DNA of 9,541 bases from the NCBI GenBank assembly GCA_946479805.1, contig CAMLHP010000083.1:1-9541 (forward strand). Direction: 5' to 3'. The first letter of the stretch is position 1. Every line of letters starts with the position of its first letter. The DNA is from an uncultured Gemmatimonadota bacterium (GTDB lineage: Bacteria; Gemmatimonadota; Gemmatimonadetes; Gemmatimonadales; GWC2-71-9). Under the pieces are notes generated by a model. It was not told the DNA's origin, searched no databases, and worked only from the letters and a program-made list of their open reading frames with translations. Position numbers and translations under genes: made by a program. Below, piece by piece: positions 1 to 7,526 of this stretch.

Positions 1-953
1 TGAACGGCGAGCTGGTGCCGCTCACCAAGCAGCGGCTGACGCCGGAGCAGACCCGTGCCATAGCGCTGCGCCTGATGAGCAACGACGAGGACCGCGCCCG
101 TATCGACCAGCTGCGCGACTTCGACTGCTCATGGGGACTCCCCGGGGTCGGGCGCTTCCGGGTGAACGTGCTCAGGCAGCGCTCGTCCTTCATGATCGTC
201 ATGCGGGTGATTCCCTTCACGGTGCCGACGCTGGAGTCGCTGGGGCTCCCCGAGGAGGTTGCCAGCGTGGCCGACCTCGAGCGTGGCCTGGTGCTGGTGG
301 CCGGCGTCTCGGGCAGCGGCAAGAGCTCCACCGTTGCGGCACTGGTCCACCGCATCAACACCCTGCGCCAGCGTCACATCGTCACCATCGAGAACCCGAT
401 CGAGTTTCTACACCGGGACCTCGCGTCATCGGTGACCCAGCGCGAAGTGGGGGTCGACACCGACTCACTCGCGAACGGCCTCCGCGCTGCGCTCAGGCAG
501 GATCCCGACGTGATCGTGCTGGGAGACATCACCGAAGGAGACACCGCGGCCACCGCGCTCAAGGCGGCCGAGTCTGGGCGCCTGGTCATCGCCACAATGC
601 CCACAACCGACGCGGCATCCACCCTCCGTCATTTCGTCGCGATGCTGCCGGTAGAGGAGCGTGAGATTGGGCGGTTGCGGCTGGCCGAGGCCCTGCGCGC
701 GGTCATCGCGCAGCAGCTGCTGGCCCGGGCCGACGGCGAGGGGAGGGTCGCGGCGGTCGAGCTGCTGCTGGTCAACGCCGATGCGCGGGCGGCGCTGCGC
801 CAGCCGGCGGGGCAGGAGAATATCGTCCGGGTCATGGAAGACTCGGACGAGATGCGGACCTTCCGGCAGCACCTGAACGAGCTGGCCGAGTCGGGGCGCA
901 TCGCGCCGGACGCCGCCCTGGTGGCCGGTGGCGGAACGGCGCCAGACGAGTGA
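1..953 (+). CDS. PilT-family type IV pilus retraction-type ATPase, 5' partial, degenerate motifs
   Basis: This is the C-terminal two thirds or more of a hexameric secretion/pilus motor ATPase. The frame is open to the left edge and already reads NGELVPL, which in PilT proteins lies some tens of residues after the true start, so the gene begins upstream; the GTG at 15 is not the start. Counting that codon as residue 1, GVGRFRVNVLRQR (44-56) is the arginine-rich N-domain/core linker and GVSGSGKSS (97-105) is the Walker A loop. The Asp box reads TIENPIEF with Asn127 where the family has Asp. Walker B reads DPDVIVLGD with Asp171 in place of the catalytic Glu. The His box reads GRLVIATMPTTDA, so both family histidines are replaced (Arg189, Pro196). 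In the family the protein powers pilus retraction at the inner membrane. The family call is firm; normal ATPase activity is doubtful. The stop overlaps the next gene's GTG. Confidence 0.9.
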   Translation, partial: NGELVPLTKQRLTPEQTRAIALRLMSNDEDRARIDQLRDFDCSWGLPGVGRFRVNVLRQRSSFMIVMRVIPFTVPTLESLGLPEEVASVADLERGLVLVAGVSGSGKSSTVAALVHRINTLRQRHIVTIENPIEFLHRDLASSVTQREVGVDTDSLANGLRAALRQDPDVIVLGDITEGDTAATALKAAESGRLVIATMPTTDAASTLRHFVAMLPVEEREIGRLRLAEALRAVIAQQLLARADGEGRVAAVELLLVNADARAALRQPAGQENIVRVMEDSDEMRTFRQHLNELAESGRIAPDAALVAGGGTAPDE

Positions 954-2020
954 CGCCTGGGCTGGAAGCCGCGCTGGCGCTCGAGCGCGAGGCGGGCACG
1001 GCCGGCGCTGCGGATGCGCGGGCGCTGATCACGCGGGAGCTGGAGGCGCTGGGCTACGAGGTTGTGGTCCAGCGCTTTGCGTTTTCGACCGGTTCGCTCA
1101 ACGCCCTGCCGGTGCTGGGGGCAGGGCTCGGCTGGCTGACCCTGCTCGAGATTCCGCTGCTGCTGCTGCCGGCGGTACCCGGATGGGCTGCGCCCGGCGT
1201 CCTGCTGGCCGGTCTCGCGTGTCTCGGGATGATTGCCCGCGCCATCGGAACCGGCGCTGCGACACCCGGAGGTGAACAGCGAGAGGACGCCAATCTGGTC
1301 GCCACTCGGCCCGGCGCCGCCCAGTCTCGCTGGCTGGTGGCGCACCTGGACACCAAGGCCCAGGGACACAGCATGGCTGGCCGGCTGGTGAGCGTATGGC
1401 TGCTTCTGGCAGCCGTCGTGGCCCTGCTGATCCTCGCGGCCTGGCGGCTGGCCGCCGTTCCTCCAGTGGCGGTCGTGGCGGGAGCTGCCGCAGCCGCGCT
1501 GGCGGCGGGGTTTCTCGCAGGCCGGGGACGCCTCAAGGGCCGCACCGTCGGCGCACGGGACAACGGCTCCGGGCTAGTGGCGCTGCTGGAAGCGGCTGGC
1601 AGCGCCGGGCCTGAAACAGGAGTGATTATCACCGGCGCAGAGGAGTTCGGGCTGGTAGGTGCGCGGATCCTGGCCGAGAAGCGCCCTGAGCTGCTGCGAG
1701 ACAGGGATGTGATCAACCTCGACACCCTCGACGACCGCGGAGCTCTGGCGATCGTGGTCCACGATGCAGCGGGTGAACAGCTGGCAAGTGATCTCCAGCC
1801 GCTGCTCGGTGGCATCGCCCCGCGGGTGCGTCGCCGGCACCTGCCGCTGGGCATCTTCGTGGACAGCTATCCGCTGGCGCGCGCCGGTGCCCGCGCCGTG
1901 ACCATCGGCCGCCTGGACTGGGACACCCTCCGCCTGATCCACACGCCGCGTGACACTCGCGAGGGGCTTGAGTACCAGACGGCCTTGGCTGTGGGCGAGC
2001 GCCTGGGCCGGCCTGGCTGA
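950..2020 (+). CDS. M28-family metallopeptidase with four predicted membrane segments
   Basis: This 356-aa protein carries a full set of M28 (aminopeptidase Y/glutaminyl-cyclase fold) two-zinc residues: His132 in HLDT, bridging Asp204 in GARDNGSG, Glu231-Glu232 in TGAEEFG (catalytic base and ligand), Asp258 in NLDTLDD and His331 in IHTPRDT. This pattern predicts hydrolysis of peptides or a related amide bond. Two hydrophobic hairpins interrupt the catalytic domain: about 53-75 plus 79-99 before His132, and about 146-168 plus 171-191 between His132 and Asp204. The enzyme is therefore probably an inner-membrane protein; its orientation is not clear from the sequence. No signal peptide is seen. 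The GTG start overlaps the PilT-like stop by 4 bases (GTGA), implying translational coupling, although no strong Shine-Dalgarno is present. The substrate is unknown, and a link to pili is only suggested by position. Confidence 0.82.
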   Translation: MTPGLEAALALEREAGTAGAADARALITRELEALGYEVVVQRFAFSTGSLNALPVLGAGLGWLTLLEIPLLLLPAVPGWAAPGVLLAGLACLGMIARAIGTGAATPGGEQREDANLVATRPGAAQSRWLVAHLDTKAQGHSMAGRLVSVWLLLAAVVALLILAAWRLAAVPPVAVVAGAAAAALAAGFLAGRGRLKGRTVGARDNGSGLVALLEAAGSAGPETGVIITGAEEFGLVGARILAEKRPELLRDRDVINLDTLDDRGALAIVVHDAAGEQLASDLQPLLGGIAPRVRRRHLPLGIFVDSYPLARAGARAVTIGRLDWDTLRLIHTPRDTREGLEYQTALAVGERLGRPG

Positions 2021-2033
2021 TGGCAGGCCTGAG

Positions 2034-2066
2034 ACTGCAACCACAACTGCAACAACAAACTGCAAC
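2034..2066 (+). repeat. Three ACTGCAAC direct repeats leading into the inverted repeat
   Basis: ACTGCAAC occurs at 2034-2041, 2046-2053 and 2059-2066, spaced 12 and 13 nt apart. The inverse, GTTGCAGT, lies at 2264-2271 in the right arm and is followed by the related GTTGCG. The copies begin 14 nt after the M28 stop and form the outer edge of the palindromic element. Confidence 0.7.
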
Positions 2067-2272
2067 CGCAGATTTCGCAGAATTCACAGATTATTGCGAT
2101 CGGTCGCCTTGTCGCCAGAGGAGCCTGCGGTATAGATCTTTGTGGGTGCCATGCTTCGGTGCGTGAGGCCGTCATGATCTCCCACAAGCAGCCAGAAGGT
2201 CTTGGCCTGGTGCTGCATAGTCGGTACCGGCCCGATCAATCTGCGGAATCGGCGAAATCTGCGGTTGCAGTT
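2058..2272. repeat. Palindromic intergenic element with 35-bp inverted arms and nested hairpin (REP/MITE-like)
   Basis: The left arm 2058-2092 is the reverse complement of 2238-2272 with 31 of 35 positions matching; the outer 21 are identical (2058-2078 with 2252-2272). The arms are built of degenerate CGCAGATT-like 8-9-mers. Further in, GATCGG (2098-2103) faces CCGATC (2232-2237). At the centre TTGTGGG (2140-2146) pairs with CCCACAA (2181-2187), and CATG (2150-2153) with CATG (2173-2176). All these pairings share nearly the same midpoint, about 2164-2168, so this looks like one concentric palindrome. No transposase frame lies inside. It could be a dispersed repetitive or non-autonomous element, or a large RNA hairpin. 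No target-site duplication was recognised with confidence. Confidence 0.7.
2109..2136 (+). promoter_or_regulatory. Possible sigma70-type promoter inside the palindromic element
   Basis: TTGTCG (2109-2114) and TATAGA (2131-2136) are separated by 16 nt, each matching four of six bases of the TTGACA and TATAAT consensus. Transcription would begin near 2143, giving purA a leader of roughly 280 nt that contains the right repeat arm and the terminator. The match is modest and could be chance. Confidence 0.25.
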
Positions 2273-2370
2273 GCGATTGCGGTCTTACCCGTGTTGCAGT
2301 GTTTTCGTGCGCCCGTTTCGCAAGGCTGGCGCGCGGGGCCCGGCCCGGATACTTTTGTCCGAGGATTCAC

Positions 2371-2397
2371 GAGCCCCCGGGACGGGGCTCTTTTTTT
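2371..2397 (+). terminator. Intrinsic terminator immediately upstream of purA
   Basis: GAGCCCC (2371-2377) pairs perfectly with GGGGCTC (2384-2390) around the six-base loop CGGGAC, and seven T residues (2391-2397) follow directly. This is a textbook Rho-independent terminator on the + strand. It ends only 23 nt before the purA ATG and leaves almost no room for a separate downstream promoter, so it is either the end of an upstream transcript or an attenuator in the purA leader. Confidence 0.85.
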
Positions 2398-2409
2398 GTG
2401 CCGGCCAGC

Positions 2410-2414
2410 GAGGA
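2410..2414 (+). promoter_or_regulatory. Shine-Dalgarno that fixes the purA start
   Basis: GAGGA lies six bases before the ATG at 2421. It supports this start over any further upstream in the same open frame, and it begins only 13 nt after the T-run of the terminator. Confidence 0.6.
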
Positions 2415-2420
2415 CCACAG

Positions 2421-3701
<1,281 letters not shown>

Positions 3702-3703
3702 AA

Positions 3704-5047
3704 ATGGCAGCCACCGAAACCACCGTGATGGACAAGATCGTCTCCCTCTGCAAGCGCAGGGGGTTCGTGTTCCAGTCGTCCGAGATTTACGGAGGGCTCG
3801 GTTCGGTGTGGGACTACGGCCCGCTGGGTGTCGAGCTCAAGAAGAACATCAAGGATCGCTGGTGGCGCGCCATGGTCCAGGCCCGGGATGACATCGAGGG
3901 CCTCGACGCCGCCATCCTGATGCATCCGAGAGTCTGGGAAGCCTCCGGCCACGTTGCCGGGTTCACCGATCCGCTGGTGGATTGCCGCACTTGCAAGTCG
4001 CGCTTCCGGGCCGACAAGATCCAGGAGTCGAACTGCCCCCAGAAGCCCAGCAAGCGCCCGGGTGAGCACACCACGTGTGACCTCACCGAGCCCCGGCTCT
4101 TCAACCTGATGTTCAAGACCTTCATGGGCCCGGTGGAGGAACAGGCGGCGGTGATCTACCTCCGGCCCGAGACCGCGCAGGGGATCTACGTCAACTACCT
4201 CAACGTGCTGCAGTCATCCCGCCAGAAGGTTCCTTTCGGGATTGCCCAGATAGGCAAGGCATTCCGGAACGAAATCACCCCGGGCAACTTCATCTTCCGC
4301 ACCCGCGAGTTCGAGCAGATGGAGATGCAGTTCTTTGTGGAGCCGGGCACCGACCCGGAATGGTTTGAGCGGTGGCGGGAATTGCGGATGCAGTGGCACC
4401 ATGCGTTGGGGCTTTCCGGGAGCAAGCTGCGCTGGCACGAGCACGGCCCGGACGAACTGGCACACTATGCCAAGGCGGCGTACGATATCGAGTACGAGTT
4501 CCCCTTTGGCTGGAACGAGATCGAAGGGGTCCACAACCGCACCGACTTCGACCTCCAGCGCCATCAGGAGTATTCGGGCAAGAAGCTGGAGTGGTTCGAT
4601 CAGGCATCGGGCAAGCGCTTCCTGCCCTACATCGTGGAGACTTCGGCTGGCGCCGACCGGGTGACCCTCACCGTGCTGGTGGATGCATACCGCGAGGAGT
4701 CTGTCGAGGGCGAGACCCGCGTCGTCCTCGGCTTCCATCCCGCTATCGCGCCGATCAAGGCTGCAGTGCTGCCGCTCATGAAGAAGGAAGGCATGCCGGA
4801 GATTGCCGACCAGCTGTACCGCGCAATCCGGGCGAGGGTGCCGGCCTTCTACGACGACAGCGGCGCCATTGGACGCCGGTACCGGAGGCAGGATGAGGCC
4901 GGGACGCCGTTCTGCTTCACGGTGGACAGCGACACCTTGGCCGACCGGACGGTGACGGTTCGCGAGCGGGACTCGATGCAGCAGCAGCGGATATCGATGG
5001 ACCAGGTTCCCGCCTGGATCACCGAGCGGCTGGGCGCCAGCGAGTAG
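3704..5047 (+). CDS. glyS: Glycyl-tRNA synthetase, homodimeric (alpha2) eukaryote-like type
   Basis: This 447-aa class II synthetase charges tRNA-Gly. It is the single-chain alpha2 form (as in Thermus, Bacteroidota, archaea and eukaryotes), not the two-subunit GlyQ/GlyS form. The N-terminus runs [23 protein letters not shown] then [14 protein letters not shown], typical of the family. A Cys-rich insertion follows ([11 protein letters not shown], then NCP and TCDL), possibly metal-binding. [12 protein letters not shown] and the class II motif 2 region FRNEITPG...[13 protein letters not shown] are intact. Motif 3 appears as [10 protein letters not shown], and the C-terminal anticodon-binding domain contains [13 protein letters not shown] and [12 protein letters not shown] chose the ATG at 3704, preceded by AGAGG at 3692-3696; an in-frame TTG at 3698 would overlap purA and add two residues. 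Pairing with purA suggests expression tied to growth rate. Confidence 0.95.
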   Translation: MAATETTVMDKIVSLCKRRGFVFQSSEIYGGLGSVWDYGPLGVELKKNIKDRWWRAMVQARDDIEGLDAAILMHPRVWEASGHVAGFTDPLVDCRTCKSRFRADKIQESNCPQKPSKRPGEHTTCDLTEPRLFNLMFKTFMGPVEEQAAVIYLRPETAQGIYVNYLNVLQSSRQKVPFGIAQIGKAFRNEITPGNFIFRTREFEQMEMQFFVEPGTDPEWFERWRELRMQWHHALGLSGSKLRWHEHGPDELAHYAKAAYDIEYEFPFGWNEIEGVHNRTDFDLQRHQEYSGKKLEWFDQASGKRFLPYIVETSAGADRVTLTVLVDAYREESVEGETRVVLGFHPAIAPIKAAVLPLMKKEGMPEIADQLYRAIRARVPAFYDDSGAIGRRYRRQDEAGTPFCFTVDSDTLADRTVTVRERDSMQQQRISMDQVPAWITERLGASE

Positions 5048-5068
5048 CCGCGAGGCACTGGAGCTGAT

Positions 5069-5770
5069 GTGCGTCTCGCCGACTTCGAGGACCTGGTTCA
5101 CCGGCTGACCGACGAGGTGCCGCCGGCATTTCTCGACGGAATTGCCGAGGTGGCGGTGTCACCCCGGACCGTGCCGCATCCATTACGGGAGGACATCTAC
5201 ACACTGGGCGAGTGCGTTCCGCTGCCGTCCGCGCCTGATGATGTCGGCCGGCCCATAATCCAGAGCCGGATCGTGCTCTACCACGGCTCGTTTCGTGCGC
5301 TCGGCCAGCTGGACCCGGATTTTGACTGGCGGGAGGAAACCTGGGAGACGCTGACCCACGAGCTGCGTCACCATCTTGAGTGGCGGGCCAGCGAGCCGGC
5401 GCTTGAGGCGCTGGACGCCGCTGCCGAGGCCAACTTCGCGCGCCAGGACGGTGAACCGTTCGACCCGGGCTTCTTTCTCGATGGCGAGCAGGTCGTGCCC
5501 CGGGTGTACCGGATCGAGGGCGACTACTTCCTGGATCACCAGACCCGTCGCCTCGCGCCGGAAGCCACGTTTGCCTGGCACGGCCGTGAATACAGCGTTC
5601 CCGTTCCTGCCGAGGCGACACTACCGGCGTTCCTGACGGTGGACGGGGTGGCCGAGCCTCCACCAGGCGAGCTGGTACTGGTGCTGCGCCGCCGCCCGTC
5701 GCTGACGGCTCTGCTCCGCCGGTCCCGGCCGTACACCGGCAGGGCCACCGCCACACGGCTGAACCAATAG
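5069..5770 (+). CDS. Minimal-zincin metallopeptidase family protein with extra C-terminal beta domain
   Basis: This 233-aa protein resembles the small 'metallopeptidase family' minimal zincins (Zincin_1/DUF1025 type). The motif THELRHHLEW contains HExxH, with His97 and His101 as zinc ligands and Glu98 as the base; the preceding strand IVLYHGSFRAL also fits. The usual family members are about 110-140 aa and end soon after the motif. Here another 100 or so residues follow, including a beta-rich part (about 145-210) that reads GREYSVPVP and then PPPGELVLVLRRRP, faintly like the C-terminal domain of DnaJ-type chaperones. That resemblance is my inference from eye only. The GTG start has GGAG at 5060-5063. 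It lies 21 nt after glyS and runs to within a few bases of the propeller gene. No signal peptide is visible, so it is probably cytoplasmic; its substrate is unknown. Confidence 0.75.
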   Translation: MRLADFEDLVHRLTDEVPPAFLDGIAEVAVSPRTVPHPLREDIYTLGECVPLPSAPDDVGRPIIQSRIVLYHGSFRALGQLDPDFDWREETWETLTHELRHHLEWRASEPALEALDAAAEANFARQDGEPFDPGFFLDGEQVVPRVYRIEGDYFLDHQTRRLAPEATFAWHGREYSVPVPAEATLPAFLTVDGVAEPPPGELVLVLRRRPSLTALLRRSRPYTGRATATRLNQ

Positions 5771-5776
5771 GTGCTC

Positions 5777-6949
5777 ATGCGATCCCCTCCCGAAATGCCC
5801 TTGCGCGCACCGCTGCTGGCTTGCCTGGCCTTCACGCTGCTCGGCTGCGCTTCACCGGCAACTTCGCGGGCCCAGGTGCCAGTGCCGGCGCCCTCGACCA
5901 GCGGAGCGCACGCCCATGAAGTCGGCGTGACCTCCGAGTCGGGCGATCAGGTGACCTGGATACGTCCCGGAGCCGATACCTTGACGCTCGGCAGGGTGGT
6001 GCCGGTCGGCATCATGCCGTCCGACATCGATGGGCCCCACAACATCACCATGGCGCCTGACGGGCGGAGCTACTACGTGTCCATCGCTCACGGCGCGCCG
6101 TATGGCACGCTCTGGCGCCTCGACGCGGAAACCGACACGGTCATCGGGCGGGCCCAGCTCGAGTACTATCCCACCACCATCTCGGTGACGCCTGACGGTG
6201 AGCTCGCCTTCGTGGCAAACTCCGATTTCTTTGGCGACCGGCCCCGGATCAATCCGGTTTCGATCGTGCACACGCCCACCATGCAGAAGATCGCCGACAT
6301 CCCGGCGTGCGACATGCCCCACGGCGTGCGAGTCAACCACGCCGGAACCCGGGTGATCGTCACCTGCATGCACTCGGACGAACTGGTGGAGTTCGACGTA
6401 TCGACGTTCTCGATCACCCGGCGCGCCGGCACCGGCCCCGGCATGCAGATGACGCCGGCCGGCGACCACGCTGCGCATGCGCCTGTCAGCGGTGCCGCCG
6501 GGAGCAATGCCGCGGCCTGCTCACCCACCTACGTGTCGATTTCGCCGGATGACCGGACCCTGTACGTGGCATGCAACACCGCCAATACGCTCCAGGCGTG
6601 GGACGCGGCGAGCCTCGAGAAGCGGGGTGAGGTGGCGGTGGGGAAGGGCGCCTATAACGTGGAAGTGTCGCCCGACGGCGAGCTGGTGCTGGTGACCAAC
6701 AAGAAGGACAGGAGCGCCAGCCTGGTGGATGCGAAGTCGCTGAAGGTCCTCGCCACCATTCCCACCACCAAGGGCGTGGTGCACGGCATCGCGTGGTCAC
6801 CCGATGGAAGGTATGCCTATATTTCGGCAGAATCGGTGGGCGCCGATCCCGGGTCGGTGGACATGATCGACATCGGGGCTCGCAAAGTCGTCGCCACCTT
6901 TCCAGTTGCGGCGCAGCCCACGGGAATCACGCTGAGGAAGCTCCCATGA
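5777..6949 (+). CDS. YVTN-type beta-propeller lipoprotein
   Basis: The predicted 390-aa protein starts with a lipoprotein signal: a hydrophobic stretch (about 9-22) then LLGC with Cys24 as the acylated residue, so the mature part would be tethered to a membrane outside the cytoplasm. The rest is built from repeated blades, each with a PDG-type turn (about residues 94, 139, 257, 299 and 342, with NHAGTR near 188) followed by a strand such as YYVSIAHG, AFVANSD, LYVACNT or VLVTNKKD. This is the YncE/cytochrome-d1-like propeller pattern, about six or seven blades. Between blades, residues about 219-248 form an insertion with Met and His (GMQM, DHAAHAP) and a Cys. No enzyme motif was recognised; binding or scaffolding is likely. 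Starts at GTG 5771 or ATG 5795 are also possible. Its TGA overlaps the next ATG. Confidence 0.83.
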   Translation: MRSPPEMPLRAPLLACLAFTLLGCASPATSRAQVPVPAPSTSGAHAHEVGVTSESGDQVTWIRPGADTLTLGRVVPVGIMPSDIDGPHNITMAPDGRSYYVSIAHGAPYGTLWRLDAETDTVIGRAQLEYYPTTISVTPDGELAFVANSDFFGDRPRINPVSIVHTPTMQKIADIPACDMPHGVRVNHAGTRVIVTCMHSDELVEFDVSTFSITRRAGTGPGMQMTPAGDHAAHAPVSGAAGSNAAACSPTYVSISPDDRTLYVACNTANTLQAWDAASLEKRGEVAVGKGAYNVEVSPDGELVLVTNKKDRSASLVDAKSLKVLATIPTTKGVVHGIAWSPDGRYAYISAESVGADPGSVDMIDIGARKVVATFPVAAQPTGITLRKLP

Positions 6950-7215
6950 CCTACGAAATCACGACCTCCCTCTCCGGTGCGGAGATCCTCGCTCGCGCGA
7001 AGAACTTCTTTGCCGAGAGGGTCCCGCAGGTAGCAGCCTACCCGGAGCGCGAGGGAAACAACTGGCTCACCCTGCGGGGGCAGGGCGGCGAGGAAGTTGT
7101 CATTGCAGTCTTCGACACACCCGAAGGACGACGGGTGCGCGGCTCCACCCTGTTCTTCGATCAGGCGCTGGACCGGTTTCTCTCGACCCTGCCGCCGGCG
7201 GAGGCAGCAGCATGA
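6946..7215 (+). CDS. 89-aa conserved-looking protein of unknown function
   Basis: I do not recognise a named family. The protein is small, soluble-looking and acidic to neutral, with no signal peptide or membrane segment. It seems to have an N-terminal strand and helix (TYEITTSLSGAEILARAKNFFAERVP), a central pair of strands (WLTLRGQGGEEVVIAVFD), a further strand (RVRGSTLFF) and a C-terminal helix (DQALDRFLSTLP). That order is like a reduced START/SRPBCC-type or similar alpha/beta fold, which is only a guess. The ATG at 6946 overlaps the propeller stop (ATGA), and its own TGA overlaps the start of the ubiquitin-like gene (ATGA). Coupled translation with both neighbours argues that it is a real gene and a likely partner of the ubiquitin-like protein. 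Longer upstream starts would run far into the propeller gene and are unlikely. Confidence 0.72.
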   Translation: MTYEITTSLSGAEILARAKNFFAERVPQVAAYPEREGNNWLTLRGQGGEEVVIAVFDTPEGRRVRGSTLFFDQALDRFLSTLPPAEAAA

Positions 7216-7472
7216 GCGCCCCGCTGCCGCTCAGGGTCATGGTCCACGACGTGTGGAACGAAGTCCAGCTCGACCTCCCGCCATCCACCACCGTAGCCGA
7301 GCTCAAGCATCGCGCGCTGACTACGAGCCACGTGGCCCGCGACCCCGCGGCCTATGTGGTAAAGTTCCGCGGATTCGAGCTGCTGGACGAGCAACGGTCT
7401 CTGGCTGATCATGGCATTGTACCCAATGCCAATCTCATCGTCCTGTCCCGTCGACGCAGACCAGTCAGGTAG
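7212..7472 (+). CDS. Small ubiquitin-like beta-grasp protein without terminal Gly-Gly
   Basis: The 86-aa product follows the ubiquitin order of elements: strands LRVMVHDV and NEVQLDLP, a turn and helix PSTTVAELKHRAL, then AYVVKFRGFELLDEQRSL, ADHGIVPNANLIVLSR and a basic tail RRRRPVR. By eye it lines up with ubiquitin across the helix, the FAGKQLEDGRTLSDYNI region and the last strand LHLVL. The residues at the position of ubiquitin's Gly-Gly are Arg-Pro, so E1-type activation and conjugation are not expected as written. Bacterial relatives include the EsaB/YukD type linked to type VII secretion and the ubiquitin-like proteins of conjugation-type defence operons; none of the partner genes is seen here. 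The gene overlaps the 89-aa gene by ATGA. It is followed at once by a tandem-repeat region, so it may end the transcription unit. The role is probably protein-protein binding, but unknown. Confidence 0.78.
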   Translation: MSAPLPLRVMVHDVWNEVQLDLPPSTTVAELKHRALTTSHVARDPAAYVVKFRGFELLDEQRSLADHGIVPNANLIVLSRRRRPVR

Positions 7473-7487
7473 TCACAAGTCACGAGT
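7471..7487 (-). repeat. Inverted partner of the ACTCGTG tandem repeat
   Basis: This 17-nt stretch, overlapping the end of the ubiquitin-like gene's stop codon, is the reverse complement of two and a half ACTCGTG units with one mismatch. It can pair with 7527-7543 across a loop of 39 nt, or with later units, forming a hairpin of about 17 bp. No T-run follows, so it is not a standard intrinsic terminator. Confidence 0.65.
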
Positions 7488-7526
7488 AGCAAGTTCAAGA
7501 CCTGCTGCTGCCACTCGTCTGCCGTC

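Larger units (their letters stand above)
2021..2420. other. Long intergenic region between the M28 peptidase gene and purA
   Basis: This 400-nt stretch has no credible gene. It contains, in order: three ACTGCAAC copies; the left arm of a long inverted repeat; a candidate promoter; a nested hairpin core; the right arm; a GC-rich segment (about 2326-2348); and an intrinsic terminator just before purA. The arms are visibly less GC-rich than the flanking genes. The open frame running upstream from purA through this region is accidental, because the PurA family N-terminus begins at 2421. Confidence 0.8.

Noticed and set aside
629..1369. A 246-codon minus-strand frame across the PilT-like/M28 junction
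   Set aside because: It is low-complexity Arg/Ser/Gln-rich translation covering two genes with clear motifs on the + strand.
2202..2420. N-terminal extension of PurA by 73 codons
   Set aside because: It would be translated through the repeat arm and the terminator, has no match to the PurA N-terminus, and the GAGGA site supports 2421.
4214..5101. A 295-codon open frame on the minus strand opposite glyS
   Set aside because: It is an antisense shadow of a certain glyS gene, with no recognisable domain.
5069..7472. A ubiquitin-like conjugation or deubiquitination system formed by the zincin and the Ubl
   Set aside because: The zincin has HExxH and not the JAMM motif, the Ubl lacks a terminal Gly-Gly, and no E1/E2-like gene is visible.
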